This document shows positions 50,296 through 60,133 of a stretch of 64,000 nt of DNA, one piece after another. Position numbers and translations under genes: made by a program. The notes under the pieces were generated by a model. The model made no database searches. It worked only from the letters and a program-made list of their open reading frames with translations, and had not been told where the DNA came from. This stretch comes from Superficieibacter electus (GTDB lineage: Bacteria; Pseudomonadota; Gammaproteobacteria; Enterobacterales; Enterobacteriaceae). Location of the stretch: the NCBI RefSeq assembly GCF_002915575.1, contig NZ_PQGD01000004.1, positions 186,001 to 250,000 on the forward strand. Direction: 5' to 3'. Position 1 is the first letter of the stretch; each line of letters opens with the position of its first letter.

Positions 50296-50952
50296 TTACT
50301 GCAATTGATAAAATGCCAGCTTGCCTGACGTTGACGAGCCGATATCAATGTAAACCTGATTAGCAAACGTCTGCACATGGTCAAATATCATATGACCAAA
50401 AATAAAGGTATCTGCACCGGCGATCCGGCGGGTACGGTTTTCCAGAGACTGAAGGACGCGCTCTACTGACCACAGTACAATATTAATATCGACTGCTTTA
50501 TTAAAGCGATATGAGTCACCCGGATAATCGGCATGGGCGATGACCTGCTTTCCTCTGGCGGTATCGATTTCAATAATATGCGGCAGCGAGTGGAAACGTA
50601 ATAACAGCGCAATGGCCTCCTGCTGCTCTTCTTGCGTAAGCTTAAAAAACCACGCGCCGCCGTTACCCAGCCACATATTGCCGTCCTGGGTGGCAAACGC
50701 ATCCAGCGCCATCGCTTCATGATTCCCCATCACAGAAATAAACCATGGCTCGTTAAGCAGTCGTAAAACATCCATATTTTCCGGGCCGCGATCGATATTA
50801 TCGCCAACGGAGATGAGTAAATCTTTTTCCCGGCAGAAGCCGATTTCAGTGAGGCGTGATTGTAATAATGAATAACAGCCATGAATGTCACCAACGACCC
50901 AGATATGCTGCCAGTCTGATGAATTAATTTTATGGTAGCGTACAGAGGACAT
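50296..50952 (-). CDS. pphB: PphB, serine/threonine/tyrosine protein phosphatase
   Basis: 218 residues from ATG 50952, the E. coli PphB (PrpB) length. Metallophosphoesterase motifs are in order: WVVGDIHGCYSLL (GDIHG), LLISVGDNIDRGPENMDVLRLL (GDxxDRG) and ISVMGNHEAMALD (GNHE), with later ligands in VIAHADYPG and FIFGHMIFD. A phage-lambda-phosphatase-like enzyme linked to envelope and misfolded-protein stress in E. coli. It lies beside mutS, as in E. coli. Confidence 0.96.
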   Translation of the reverse strand: MSSVRYHKINSSDWQHIWVVGDIHGCYSLLQSRLTEIGFCREKDLLISVGDNIDRGPENMDVLRLLNEPWFISVMGNHEAMALDAFATQDGNMWLGNGGAWFFKLTQEEQQEAIALLLRFHSLPHIIEIDTARGKQVIAHADYPGDSYRFNKAVDINIVLWSVERVLQSLENRTRRIAGADTFIFGHMIFDHVQTFANQVYIDIGSSTSGKLAFYQLQ

Positions 50953-51172
50953 GTCATTCCCGATAGACGTGAAACAGGCTGGCATTATAACATTTCACGC
51001 TTTTTGGTGCTTCTGATTTTCCTTACTTTCAACCCGATATTAAATAATCAGGATTATTATATTGTTGCTATATAGCGATATTACGCGCCAGAAATAGTCA
51101 ATGTCACCCTATAGCCACATTTTACTTATCAGCGATAGTCTGCCCGATGGCTTTAGCCACCGGGCAGGTGTG

Positions 51173-53734
51173 TTACACCAGGTTTTTCAGCCGATAGAGC
51201 CACTCCAGCGCCTGACGCGGAGTCAGGGTGTCCGGATCAAGGTTCTCCAGCGCCTCTATCGCCGGACTGGTTTCCTCTGCAGGGGCCAGCAGCGACATCT
51301 GGGTGCCATCGACCTGCGTGGCGGCAGCATTCGGCGAGAGACTTTCCAGCTCGCGCAGTTTTTGCCGCGCGCGCTTAATCACCTCTTTCGGCACGCCAGC
51401 CAGCGCGGCGACCGCCAGGCCGTAGCTCTTGCTTGCCGCGCCGTCCTGCACGCTGTGCATAAAGGCGATGGTATCGCCGTGCTCCAGCGCGTCAAGATGG
51501 ACGTTGGCGACGCCTTCCATTTTTTCCGGTAGCTGGGTCAGCTCGAAATAGTGGGTAGCAAAAAGCGTCAGCGATTTGATGCGATTCGCCAGATTCTCTG
51601 CACAGGCCCACGCCAGCGACAGACCGTCGTAGGTTGAAGTGCCACGCCCGATTTCATCCATCAGCACCAGGCTGTGTTCGGTGGCGTTATGCAGGATATT
51701 GGCAGTTTCGGTCATCTCCACCATAAAGGTGGAGCGGCCAGAGGCCAGATCATCCGCCGCGCCGACGCGGGTAAAGATGCGGTCAATTGGCCCAATCTCC
51801 ACTTTTTGTGCCGGTACATAGCTGCCGATATACGCCAGCAGGGCAATGAGCGCTGTCTGGCGCATATAGGTACTTTTCCCCCCCATATTCGGACCGGTAA
51901 TGATCAGCATCCGGCGCTGAGGTGAGAGTTTTAGCGGATTGGCAATAAAGGGCTCATTCAGCACCTGTTCCACGACCGGATGACGACCTTCTTCAATACG
52001 AATGCCGGGTTTTTCGCTAAATGTCGGGCAGCAGTAGTTGAGCGTATCGGCGCGCTCTGCCAGGTTGACCAGAACATCCAGTTCAGCCAGCGCGGCGGCG
52101 CTTTGTTGCAGATCGGCCAGATGCGGCAGCAGCAGATCGAACAACTCCTCATAAAGCTGTTTCTCCAGCGCCAGCGCTTTACCTTTAGAGGTGAGAACTT
52201 TGTCTTCGTATTCTTTCAGTTCAGGGATGATGTAGCGCTCGGCGTTTTTCAACGTCTGGCGGCGGACATAATTGATGGGAGCCAGATGACTCTGACCGCG
52301 GCTGATTTGGATATAGTAGCCGTGAACGGCATTAAACCCGACTTTAAGCGTGTCCAGGCCGGTACGTTCGCGCTCGCGGATTTCCAGGCGATCAAGATAA
52401 TCTGTCGCCCCGTCAGCCAGCCCACGCCACTCGTCCAGCTCTGCGTTATAGCCCGGAGCAATCACTCCACCGTCGCGCACCAGCACCGGTGGAGCATCAA
52501 TAATCGCCCGCTCCAGCAGGTCACGCAGCTCGCTGAACTCGCCCATTTTGTCCCGTAGCACCTGTACCGGAGCGCTGTGAACATTTTCAAGCTGCGTGCG
52601 CAGTTCTGGCAACTGCTGGAAGGCATAGCGCATGCGGGCTAAGTCCCGTGGACGTGCGGTGCGCAGCGCCAGACGCGCCAGAATACGCTCCAGATCGCCG
52701 ACCTGACGCAGCACTGGTTGCAGTTCGCCAGCGTAATCCTGCAGTGCGCCGATGGTTTGCTGACGGTCGGTTAACGTATTGATGTCACGCACCGGCATAT
52801 GCAGCCAGCGCTTCAGCATCCGGCTGCCCATCGGCGTAACGGTGCGGTCCAGCACCGAAGCCAGCGTATTTTCCACGCCGCCCGCGAGGTTCTGGGTGAT
52901 CTCAAGATTGCGGCGGGTAGCGGCATCCATAATGATGCTGTCCTGCTGACGCTCCATCGTAATAGAACGGATATGCGGCAGGGCAGTGCGTTGAGTATCT
53001 TTCACATATTGCAGCAGACATCCCGCGGCACACAGGCCGCGCGGCGCATTTTCCACGCCGAAGCCAATCAAATCGCGGGTGCCAAACTGCAAATTAAGCT
53101 GCTGGCGGGCGGTATCGATTTCAAATTCCCACAGCGGGCGACGACGCAGGCCGCGACGGCCTTCAATCAGCGACAGTTCGGCAAAATCCTCGGCATATAA
53201 CAGTTCCGCAGGATTAGTGCGCTGCAGCTCGGCGGCCATCGTCTCACGGTCCATTGGCTCGCTAAGGCGAAAACGGCCGGAGCTGATATCCATTGTTGCA
53301 TAGCCAAAGCCTTTGCTGTCCTGCCAGATGGCCGCCAGTAAATTATCCTGCCGCTCCTGCAACAGCGCCTCATCGCTGATGGTGCCGGGCGTGACAATGC
53401 GCACTACTTTGCGCTCGACCGGTCCTTTACTGGTGGCCGGGTCACCTATCTGTTCGCAGATAGCCACCGACTCGCCAAGATTCACCAGTTTTGCCAGATA
53501 GTTTTCTACCGCATGATGCGGCACGCCGGCCATCGGGATTGGCTCTCCGGCAGAGGCCCCGCGTTTGGTCAGCGAGATGTCCATCAACTGCGAGGCGCGT
53601 TTCGCATCGTCATAAAACAGTTCGTAAAAGTCGCCCATCCGGTAAAAAAGCAGAATGTCCGGATGCTGAGCTTTCAGCTTCAGATACTGCTGCATCATTG
53701 GGGTGTGGGCGTCGAAATTCTCTAATGTGCTCAT
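51173..53734 (-). CDS. mutS: MutS, mismatch recognition protein
   Basis: Recognises mispairs and small loops and recruits MutL. 853 residues, the E. coli length. The mismatch-reading Phe-X-Glu is in [17 protein letters not shown] (about residues 30-45). The ATPase domain has Walker [18 protein letters not shown] (about 614-630), [25 protein letters not shown] and Walker [23 protein letters not shown]. The C-terminal tetramerisation segment ([21 protein letters not shown]) is intact. No lesion is visible. Confidence 0.99.
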   Translation of the reverse strand: MSTLENFDAHTPMMQQYLKLKAQHPDILLFYRMGDFYELFYDDAKRASQLMDISLTKRGASAGEPIPMAGVPHHAVENYLAKLVNLGESVAICEQIGDPATSKGPVERKVVRIVTPGTISDEALLQERQDNLLAAIWQDSKGFGYATMDISSGRFRLSEPMDRETMAAELQRTNPAELLYAEDFAELSLIEGRRGLRRRPLWEFEIDTARQQLNLQFGTRDLIGFGVENAPRGLCAAGCLLQYVKDTQRTALPHIRSITMERQQDSIIMDAATRRNLEITQNLAGGVENTLASVLDRTVTPMGSRMLKRWLHMPVRDINTLTDRQQTIGALQDYAGELQPVLRQVGDLERILARLALRTARPRDLARMRYAFQQLPELRTQLENVHSAPVQVLRDKMGEFSELRDLLERAIIDAPPVLVRDGGVIAPGYNAELDEWRGLADGATDYLDRLEIRERERTGLDTLKVGFNAVHGYYIQISRGQSHLAPINYVRRQTLKNAERYIIPELKEYEDKVLTSKGKALALEKQLYEELFDLLLPHLADLQQSAAALAELDVLVNLAERADTLNYCCPTFSEKPGIRIEEGRHPVVEQVLNEPFIANPLKLSPQRRMLIITGPNMGGKSTYMRQTALIALLAYIGSYVPAQKVEIGPIDRIFTRVGAADDLASGRSTFMVEMTETANILHNATEHSLVLMDEIGRGTSTYDGLSLAWACAENLANRIKSLTLFATHYFELTQLPEKMEGVANVHLDALEHGDTIAFMHSVQDGAASKSYGLAVAALAGVPKEVIKRARQKLRELESLSPNAAATQVDGTQMSLLAPAEETSPAIEALENLDPDTLTPRQALEWLYRLKNLV

Positions 53735-54052
53735 CGGGTTATGATGTCCATGTTCTTAACTTTTAACGAGGCCGTGGGATTTATTCTGTTCATTGATGTT
53801 CACTTAACCTCATGACGTTCTGCCTAAAACAGAGAAACTAAAAGGCGGGGATGTGCTTTTCACTGGTGGCATATCGCCTTATCCCGGCATCGACATCTCT
53901 GTTGATAAATGCGCAATGAGCATGATAACGGAGTATTGAAGGCAGGAAAACAGCGGGGTGGAATTGACAGGATTAGCGTCGGCTGACGTGTCGGCAGTGT
54001 TAATAAAGCGCCGCCGCCGGTATTGCGGGCGGCAGCGACTGACGCCGTATTG
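53735..54052. other. mutS to pyruvate-oxidase-like gene gap (318 bases)
   Basis: Holds the mutS upstream region and, at 54009-54037, an inverted repeat (arms of ten bases, one mismatch) followed on the minus strand by CTTTATTA, a likely terminator for the ThDP enzyme gene. In E. coli ygbA and fhlA are found on this side of mutS; neither is present. I see no coding sequence. Confidence 0.55.
54009..54037 (-). terminator. Terminator-like hairpin after the ThDP enzyme gene
   Basis: On the minus strand CGCTGCCGCC (54037-54028) pairs with GGCGGCGGCG (54018-54009), one mismatch, over a 9-base loop, followed by CTTTATTA. It starts 15 bases after the stop codon. Confidence 0.55.
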
Positions 54053-55849
54053 TCAGGATTTTTTGCCGGGCAGGATCTCATTGACGATCTGGCTGGCGGT
54101 ATCAGCAAACACCTTCCCGGCAGAGCGGTCTCCTTTCGCCATTGACGCCATAAACCCTTTCGCCTGTTTCAGGGTAATATGCGGCGGCAGCGGCGCGACG
54201 TCCGGGTCGGTTTTGACTTCCAGCACCACCGGGCGATCGGCGGCCAGCGCCTCCTGCCAGGCGCTTTGCAACCGCTGTGGATCATCAACGAAAATCCCTT
54301 TGAGTCCCAGTGATTCAGCAAAACCGGCATAGCTGACATCCGGAATATCCTGAGTCGCCTCAAAGCGTGGATTACCTTCCATCACCCGTTGTTCCCAGGT
54401 GACCTGATTAAGATCCTGATTATTAAATACGCAAACAATCAGGCGCGGATTGCTCCAGCCCTGCCAGTATTTCTGGAGGGTGATCAGCTCTGCCATATTA
54501 TTCATTTGCATCGCGCCGTCTCCGACTAGCGCCACGACAACCTTGTCCGGGTAAGCGAACTTGGCGGCGATGGCATAAGGGACTGCTGCGCCCATACAGG
54601 CAAGCCCGCCGGACAGCGAGGCGCGCTGCCCCTGTTTCACTTTATAATCACGGGCAAACCAGTTGGCGCAGGAGCCGGAGTCGGAGGTGATAATGGCGTC
54701 ATCCGGCAGCAGCGGCGACATTTCCCATACCACGCGCTGCGGATTGACCGGTGTGGCATCGGCCAGCGCGCGTTCTTCCAGCGTCTGCCACCACGTTTTT
54801 ACGCCTTTAGCTATCTCTTCCTGCCAGTTGCGATCGTCTTTATGCTCGAGCAGCGGCAGCAGCGCGCGCAAGGTCTCAGCGGCGTCGCCGTGTAAATTGA
54901 CCTCAACCGGATAGCGCAGTCCCAGCATCGCCGGATCGATGTCGATTTGCACGGCACGCGCCTGTCCCTCTTTTGGCAAAAACTCCGTCCACGGGAAACC
55001 GGTGCCGATCATCAGCAACGTGTCGCAATCCATCATCATGTCGTAAGATGGTTTTGTCCCCAGAAGGCCGATAGAGCCAGTAACGAAGGGGGCATCATCC
55101 GCCAGCACGTCTTTACCCAGCAGCGCTTTTGCTACCCCTGCGCCAAGGACATTAGCCATTTTCACCACTTCCAGCGCCGCGCCGCGTGCGCCAGCGCCCA
55201 CCAGGATCGCGACTTTCTTACCGGCGTGTAAGATATCCGCGGCCCGCTGGAGATCCTGCTGATAAGGCACCACTTTTGGCCGCTGATAGCCTGTGCCGGA
55301 ATGGGTAAAACCATGCACATGCGGTGGGTCCTGCCATGGCTCATCCTGAATATCCTTCGGCAGCACCAGTACCGTCACGCCATTTTGCGCTACCGCGATA
55401 CGAACACCGCGATCCACCAGATGGCGTAACTGAGCAGGAGAGGCGACCTCCTGCACAAAGTTCGCCACGTCGGCAAATACCCGATCGAGGTTGAGCTCCT
55501 GCTGGTAACTTGCGCCGCGTGCAGTCACTTCCGCCTGGCCGGTAATGGCAAGTACAGGAACGTGATCCATCTTCGCGTCATATAATCCGGTCAGCAAATG
55601 AGTGGCTCCCGGCCCGCCGGTGGAGAGACAAACGCCCAGTTCGCCGGTGAATTTAGCATGGCCTGCCGCCATAAACGCCGCCATTTCTTCATGTCGCACC
55701 TGAATAAACTCGATCCCGTCGCCCGTCTTATTCGCGCGTTGCAGCGCGCCGAGCACGCCATTGATCCCATCGCCGGGATAACCATAAATACGGGTAACGC
55801 CCCACGCTTTCAGACGCTCAATAAAGAAATCGCTGGTCATTTTCGCCAT
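54053..55849 (-). CDS. Thiamine-diphosphate enzyme, pyruvate oxidase-like
   Basis: 598 residues of the PoxB/acetolactate-synthase family. ThDP features: catalytic glutamate in FIQVRHEEMAAFMAAGHAKFTG (about 54), STGGPGATHLLTGLYDAKMDHVPVLAITGQ, a central FAD/DHS-like domain (about 195-340; VAILVGAGARGAALEV, LLGTKPSYDMMMDCDTLLMIGTGFPWTEF) and the ThDP motif VALVGDGAMQMNNMAEL with VCVFNNQDLNQVTWE (GDG-X-NN). The N-terminal resemblance to PoxB suggests pyruvate to acetate plus CO2, but it is longer than E. coli PoxB (572) and the substrate is unproven. It stands alone between mutS and a GGDEF/EAL gene. Confidence 0.85.
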   Translation of the reverse strand: MAKMTSDFFIERLKAWGVTRIYGYPGDGINGVLGALQRANKTGDGIEFIQVRHEEMAAFMAAGHAKFTGELGVCLSTGGPGATHLLTGLYDAKMDHVPVLAITGQAEVTARGASYQQELNLDRVFADVANFVQEVASPAQLRHLVDRGVRIAVAQNGVTVLVLPKDIQDEPWQDPPHVHGFTHSGTGYQRPKVVPYQQDLQRAADILHAGKKVAILVGAGARGAALEVVKMANVLGAGVAKALLGKDVLADDAPFVTGSIGLLGTKPSYDMMMDCDTLLMIGTGFPWTEFLPKEGQARAVQIDIDPAMLGLRYPVEVNLHGDAAETLRALLPLLEHKDDRNWQEEIAKGVKTWWQTLEERALADATPVNPQRVVWEMSPLLPDDAIITSDSGSCANWFARDYKVKQGQRASLSGGLACMGAAVPYAIAAKFAYPDKVVVALVGDGAMQMNNMAELITLQKYWQGWSNPRLIVCVFNNQDLNQVTWEQRVMEGNPRFEATQDIPDVSYAGFAESLGLKGIFVDDPQRLQSAWQEALAADRPVVLEVKTDPDVAPLPPHITLKQAKGFMASMAKGDRSAGKVFADTASQIVNEILPGKKS

Positions 55850-55927
55850 CGTGTTGCCCTTAACAATAAAAGTGGTCAGTTAAGGATAGTTGACATCAAC
55901 AGGCTGCGCGGTGGACGAGGAACAGCA

Positions 55928-58084
55928 TTACGTCGCCAGGAAGGTGTCACGGAATGCCGCGGCAGGAAGTGGTCGCCCTAACAGATAGCCCTGCACTTCA
56001 GGGCAATGGTGATTTTTCAGGAACGCAAGTTGAGCTGTTGTCTCGACGCCTTCTGCGATCACTGCCATGCCAAAACTGCGTCCTAAATACAGGATGGCAC
56101 GTACTACTGCCTCGCTTCCCGGGTCAGTATGCACATCGCGAATAAACGAACGATCGATTTTCAGTCGGGTCATCGGAAAGCGTTTGAGAAAACTGAGCGA
56201 GGCATACCCCGTGCCATAATCATCAAAAGCCAGACCCACACCGGATTGCCGCAGCGCCTGAAGCAAGGAGAGAGTGGCAGCATCGTGACGCAGCAAAATA
56301 TTTTCCGTAATTTCCAGCTCTACTGCTTCAGCGGGCAATGCCAGCTGCGTCAATATTTCATTGACTACCTCGATAAGCTTGCGGGATCGAAACTGTGCTT
56401 CAAAAAGGTTAACCCCTATCCGGAAATGAGGAACGATGGCACGCCATTCGGCAGCCTGGGCACATGCCGTGCGCAGTATCCATTCGCCTATTGCTGGCGC
56501 GGAAGGTTTATTATTAAGCGTCTCGATAAAAGAAGGCGGCGTCAGCAGCCCGCGCTGCGGGTGGTTCCATCGCAACAGCGCTTCTGCACCAACCAGCGCC
56601 CCGGTGGCGGTGTTGAACTGCGGCTGATAGAACAGCTCAAACTCCTGGTTTTCAAACGCCTGTTTCAGTTCGCTTTTAAAGCGGCGTCGGTTGACAGCAA
56701 CGTCACGAAAGGCCGGCTCGAAAAGCGCATAACGGCCTTTACCCGCCGCTTTAGCGCGATAAAGCGCAAGATCGGCTGCGCTCAGCAACTCTTCCGGCCT
56801 GGTGGCGTGTTGCGGAGTAAGCGCAATCCCCACGCTAACGCCAATTTCAATATGCTGCCCCGCAAACTCATAGGGCTCTGAAAGGGTAGCGATTATCTGG
56901 ACGGCGATAGATCTCACCAAACGCAAATCGTTGTCGTTCAGCAGTACCACGAACTCATCTCCGCCCAGCCGGGCGATGATGACGGCCTCGTCAAAATGAC
57001 TTCTCAGCCGCAGGCCAACCTCTTTCAGCACCGCGTCACCCGCCAGATGCCCCTGTGTATCGTTCACCTCTTTAAAGCCATCAAGGTCAAGTAAAAGCAT
57101 CGCCCCGACACGGGCCTCCTGCATAAAACTGACGACGCACTGTCTCCAGGCGGCGCGGTTGGGCAGGTCGGTCAGCGCATCAAGCGAGGCCATTCTAAAT
57201 AGCCTCGCTTCATTTTCCTGACGCTCGGTAATATCCCTGACGATAGCCCCCACGTTGGTGAGCTGCCCTTCATGCCAGGTAGAGAGTGAAAACTCGGCGG
57301 GAAACTCGCTGCCGTCTTTTCTTAAGGCCGACAGCTCAATCGTTTTATCTGCCAGCGCGAGCTGCTGACCATGGCGAAGACGTTCAATCTCATCTTCGTA
57401 AATCCGCAGCCAGCTCTCCGGGACGATCACCCGGCTGCTGCGATTAAGCACTTCTTCAGCGGTATAACCGAATAAGCGCTCTGCCGAACGGTTCCAGAAG
57501 GTAATATTCCCTTCTGCATTGGAGCAAATAATGGCGTCCGGTGAGGTTTCAGCAATTTTTTTAAAGCGCGACAGGCTGGCGCTGCGCAATGATTCCAGGC
57601 GGCGCATTTCCATGCGCTCCATCACCAGCGCCGTGATATCCGTCAGATTCTGGCGCTCGCTGCGGGTAAACGTCTCATGGGGCTGGCTGTCAATCAGGCA
57701 GACTGTACCTATCTTTTCACCCGTGGGTGTCACTAGCGGTTTACCCGCATAAAAACGCATAAAAGGCGGCCCCAGCACCAGAGGATTAGTGGCAAAACGA
57801 GGGTCTGTGGCTGCATCGAGAATGACGAGGATCTCGTCCTGCATAATGGTGTGCGCACAAAATGAGATCTCCCGGCTGGTTTCGGTGGCGCAAAAGCCAA
57901 TCTGCGCTTTAAAAAATTGTCGGTCGCTCGCCACCAGCGACACCAGAACAATCGGCACATCAAATAACCGTGCAGCCAGCCCTGCCAGACGGTCGAAGTT
58001 TTCCTCTGGCAGTGTATCCAGCTGTTGGTAAGTCGCCAGTGCTGCCAGACGCGCTTGCTCATTATCAGGTATGGGCCAGGACAT
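55928..58084 (-). CDS. GAF-PAS-GGDEF-EAL cyclic-di-GMP protein
   Basis: 718 residues: GAF (about 20-160), PAS (about 170-290; ETSPDAIICSNAEGNITFWNRSAERLFGYT, VRDITERQENEARL), GGDEF (about 298-455; intact GGDEF at 374-378) and EAL (about 465-715; EAL at 501-503, EITEN, FDDYGTGYASL, AEGVETTAQL). Both catalytic motifs look functional, so it may make or break c-di-GMP. The RxxD inhibitory site five residues before GGDEF is absent. No membrane span is seen, so it is a cytoplasmic sensor. It lies alone on the minus strand, upstream of the ThDP enzyme gene (78-base gap). Confidence 0.93.
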   Translation of the reverse strand: MSWPIPDNEQARLAALATYQQLDTLPEENFDRLAGLAARLFDVPIVLVSLVASDRQFFKAQIGFCATETSREISFCAHTIMQDEILVILDAATDPRFATNPLVLGPPFMRFYAGKPLVTPTGEKIGTVCLIDSQPHETFTRSERQNLTDITALVMERMEMRRLESLRSASLSRFKKIAETSPDAIICSNAEGNITFWNRSAERLFGYTAEEVLNRSSRVIVPESWLRIYEDEIERLRHGQQLALADKTIELSALRKDGSEFPAEFSLSTWHEGQLTNVGAIVRDITERQENEARLFRMASLDALTDLPNRAAWRQCVVSFMQEARVGAMLLLDLDGFKEVNDTQGHLAGDAVLKEVGLRLRSHFDEAVIIARLGGDEFVVLLNDNDLRLVRSIAVQIIATLSEPYEFAGQHIEIGVSVGIALTPQHATRPEELLSAADLALYRAKAAGKGRYALFEPAFRDVAVNRRRFKSELKQAFENQEFELFYQPQFNTATGALVGAEALLRWNHPQRGLLTPPSFIETLNNKPSAPAIGEWILRTACAQAAEWRAIVPHFRIGVNLFEAQFRSRKLIEVVNEILTQLALPAEAVELEITENILLRHDAATLSLLQALRQSGVGLAFDDYGTGYASLSFLKRFPMTRLKIDRSFIRDVHTDPGSEAVVRAILYLGRSFGMAVIAEGVETTAQLAFLKNHHCPEVQGYLLGRPLPAAAFRDTFLAT

Positions 58085-58249
58085 ATGCCTGCAAATCTCC
58101 CTGTTTTCTATCGGATTATGGTCCGGTTGCTTTGATTATAATCTATAACCAGAAAGTAACCGTGGATAGGGAAGTGCCCGGCGGGAAGGTCACGGTCCGG
58201 CGAGCCGGGTTCATGCTGAACTCATAAGGGTGAGGATTGATCATTTATT

Positions 58250-58276
58250 AAGACCGGGGGCGCAGCCCCCTGTCTT
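58250..58276 (-). terminator. Terminator of the D-amino-acid-type operon
   Basis: AAGAC-C-GGGGGC (58250-58261) pairs with GCCCCC-T-GTCTT (58265-58276) around a 3-base loop; one mismatch. On the minus strand it starts 5 bases after the MFS stop and is followed by AATAAA rather than a T run. Confidence 0.6.
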
Positions 58277-58280
58277 ATCC

Positions 58281-59564
58281 TTACTGTATTGCCGAAGGGT
58301 CAACAATGGGTTTATTAACCATAAAGAAATACACCAGCGACGCCATAAACGCGATGACCGATGACGCCACCAGCGCCAGGGTAAAGGAACCCGTATGGTC
58401 GAGGATCATCCCGGTTACAATCGGCGCGAACGAACCGCCGATAAAGCCGCCAAAGTTCTGAATACCGCTTACAGATGTAATCAGCCTGGAAGGTACGGAG
58501 ACCAGAATCAGCCCCCATGCCGACGTGCCTGCAAAATGAATAGAGAAGAGCGCCATACTGATACAGGCGACGGCAACAAAGGTACTTTCGGTATAGGCCG
58601 CAGGCAGCGTAAACCCGGCAGCGCACAGTAGCCCCAGACAGATCATCCATTTGCGGCTTTTCATTTTATCCGCACCGCGTTTCATGACCCAGTCGGCCAC
58701 CACGCCGTTCACCAGCATGCCCGCTGCGCCGAACAGGAAAGGAATAGCTGCCACCCAGCCCGTTTTTTGCAGACTCAGCCCCCGGGACATTTCGAGATAT
58801 GAAGGCAGCCACGTCAGGAACAGCCAGACCATATAACCGACGCCGTTAAAACCAATGATCATTCCCCACATTGATTTTTGTTTAAATAAACCCGCCCAGT
58901 CTTTTAGCGTCACTTTCTCTTTGCTGGAGGGCGGTGTCTCTTCTTCAAGATGCTGAATATCTTCTGCCGACAGCCCGGCGTCTTCACGATTGCGATAGAA
59001 AATAAACCATAAAATAGACAGTACGATCCCGCTTACGCCAATGATGATGAACATCATCCGCCAGCCAAAGGCCAGCATCATTGCAATCAGTAACGGTGGA
59101 GCCAGCGCCTGCGCCAGCGTTGACGACATATTGACAATGCCCATCGGTACGCCGCGTTTGCGGATGTTATACCAGTCGTTAACGACTTTGACGCCGGTGG
59201 GTAAATGCGGCGCTTCGCCAATCCCCAATACCACGCGGGCGACAATCATCTGGCTAAAAGAACCGACAAAACCCAGCGCAGTCTGGGCGGCGGACCAAAG
59301 AAAAATGCCGAAGCCATATACTTTTTTTACGCCGAACCGTTCCATCACCATGCCAATTGGAAGCTGACAAAGTGCATAGCCAAAGGAAAAGACTGACAGT
59401 AAAAGCCCCATCTCTGTTGCCGTTAATCCCATCTCCTCGCGGATAGTGGTATTGGCAATAGAAAGTGATGTTCTGTCGAGAAAATTAATAATACCCGCCA
59501 CGAGCAAAAACAATAATGCCATAATTTGCAAACGCTTCAGGCGAGAGCTTGCTTGACTGGACAT
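58281..59564 (-). CDS. MFS transporter, anion:cation symporter (DgoT/GudP-like)
   Basis: 427 residues, twelve predicted spans, last gene of the minus-strand operon. ACS-family signatures: FLLVAGIINFLDRTSLSIAN in TM1, FSFGYALCQLPIGMVMERFGVKKVYG, the VARVVLGIGEAPHLPTGVKVVNDWY loop (GEAxxxP) and GGFIGGSFAPIVTGMI. Relatives carry sugar acids and carboxylates. Clustering with a PLP enzyme, a Rid protein and an M20 peptidase suggests import of an amino-acid derivative, possibly an N-acyl or hydroxy amino acid (inference). Confidence 0.9.
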   Translation of the reverse strand: MSSQASSRLKRLQIMALLFLLVAGIINFLDRTSLSIANTTIREEMGLTATEMGLLLSVFSFGYALCQLPIGMVMERFGVKKVYGFGIFLWSAAQTALGFVGSFSQMIVARVVLGIGEAPHLPTGVKVVNDWYNIRKRGVPMGIVNMSSTLAQALAPPLLIAMMLAFGWRMMFIIIGVSGIVLSILWFIFYRNREDAGLSAEDIQHLEEETPPSSKEKVTLKDWAGLFKQKSMWGMIIGFNGVGYMVWLFLTWLPSYLEMSRGLSLQKTGWVAAIPFLFGAAGMLVNGVVADWVMKRGADKMKSRKWMICLGLLCAAGFTLPAAYTESTFVAVACISMALFSIHFAGTSAWGLILVSVPSRLITSVSGIQNFGGFIGGSFAPIVTGMILDHTGSFTLALVASSVIAFMASLVYFFMVNKPIVDPSAIQ

Positions 59565-59590
59565 ATATTATCCTTTTGAAATGTAATATC

Positions 59591-59616
59591 CGCCACTATT
59601 TCATGAAATAGTGGCG
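59591..59616. repeat. Perfect 26-base palindrome before the MFS gene
   Basis: CGCCACTATTTCA (59591-59603) is followed directly by its exact reverse complement (59604-59616). It lies in the 89-base gap between the Rid and MFS genes. In RNA it would be an 11-pair hairpin with a CATG loop; without a T run it may stabilise or divide the transcript, or bind a dimeric protein. Confidence 0.7.
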
Positions 59617-59653
59617 TGACAGGAGCCGGATATATCCCGGAGGTATCAATAAA

Positions 59654-60115
59654 TTACGCGTTAATTTCGAGAATTAATTCGATTTCAACAGGTGTATCAA
59701 AAGGCAATGCATTAGTACCGATGGCAGAACGCGCATGTTTACCGGCATCACCAAATATTTCAATGAGCAGATCGGACGCGCTATTGATGACCAGCGGTTG
59801 CTCTTTAAAATCATCCGTGCTTTGTACAAAAGCGAGCATTTTGACGCAGCCTTTAATCTGGTCCAGATCGCCAAGCCAGGCCTTAAGTGAAGAGAGAATA
59901 TTAATAATACACTGGCGCGCCGCCTCTTTTCCTTGCGCCAGTGACAGCGTGGCACCGAGACTTCCCTGATAAATCAATTCACCTTCACGCCGACAATCGT
60001 TGCCGGAGGTATATAATAAATTGCCGACCTGTTTTACCGAAACATAAGAAAACTTAGGGGTGCCAGGGACGCTGAGCGTAATCCCTAGTTCTGCCAGACG
60101 GGCTTCAATTTTCAT
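59654..60115 (-). CDS. Rid-family (RidA/YjgF-like) protein
   Basis: 153 residues, longer than E. coli RidA (128) and like the longer subgroup with an N-terminal KIEARLAELGITL extension. The Rid fold is seen in FSYVSVKQVGNLLYTSGND, AARQCIINILSSLKAWLGDLDQI and HARSAIGTNALPFDTPVEIELILEI, with the conserved arginine. Rid proteins hydrolyse the reactive enamine/imine products of PLP dehydratases. Its place next to a PLP enzyme of the D-serine dehydratase/D-threonine aldolase family fits that role. Confidence 0.88.
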   Translation of the reverse strand: MKIEARLAELGITLSVPGTPKFSYVSVKQVGNLLYTSGNDCRREGELIYQGSLGATLSLAQGKEAARQCIINILSSLKAWLGDLDQIKGCVKMLAFVQSTDDFKEQPLVINSASDLLIEIFGDAGKHARSAIGTNALPFDTPVEIELILEINA

Positions 60116-60133
60116 TGCATATTTCCTGATAGT

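Noticed and set aside
50142-50384. 80-codon minus-strand frame overlapping the end of pphB
   Set aside because: Out of frame with pphB, low-complexity basic composition and no start context.
53860-54108. 82-codon minus-strand frame between mutS and the ThDP gene
   Set aside because: It overlaps the end of the ThDP gene and its terminator hairpin, with no ribosome site or recognisable protein.
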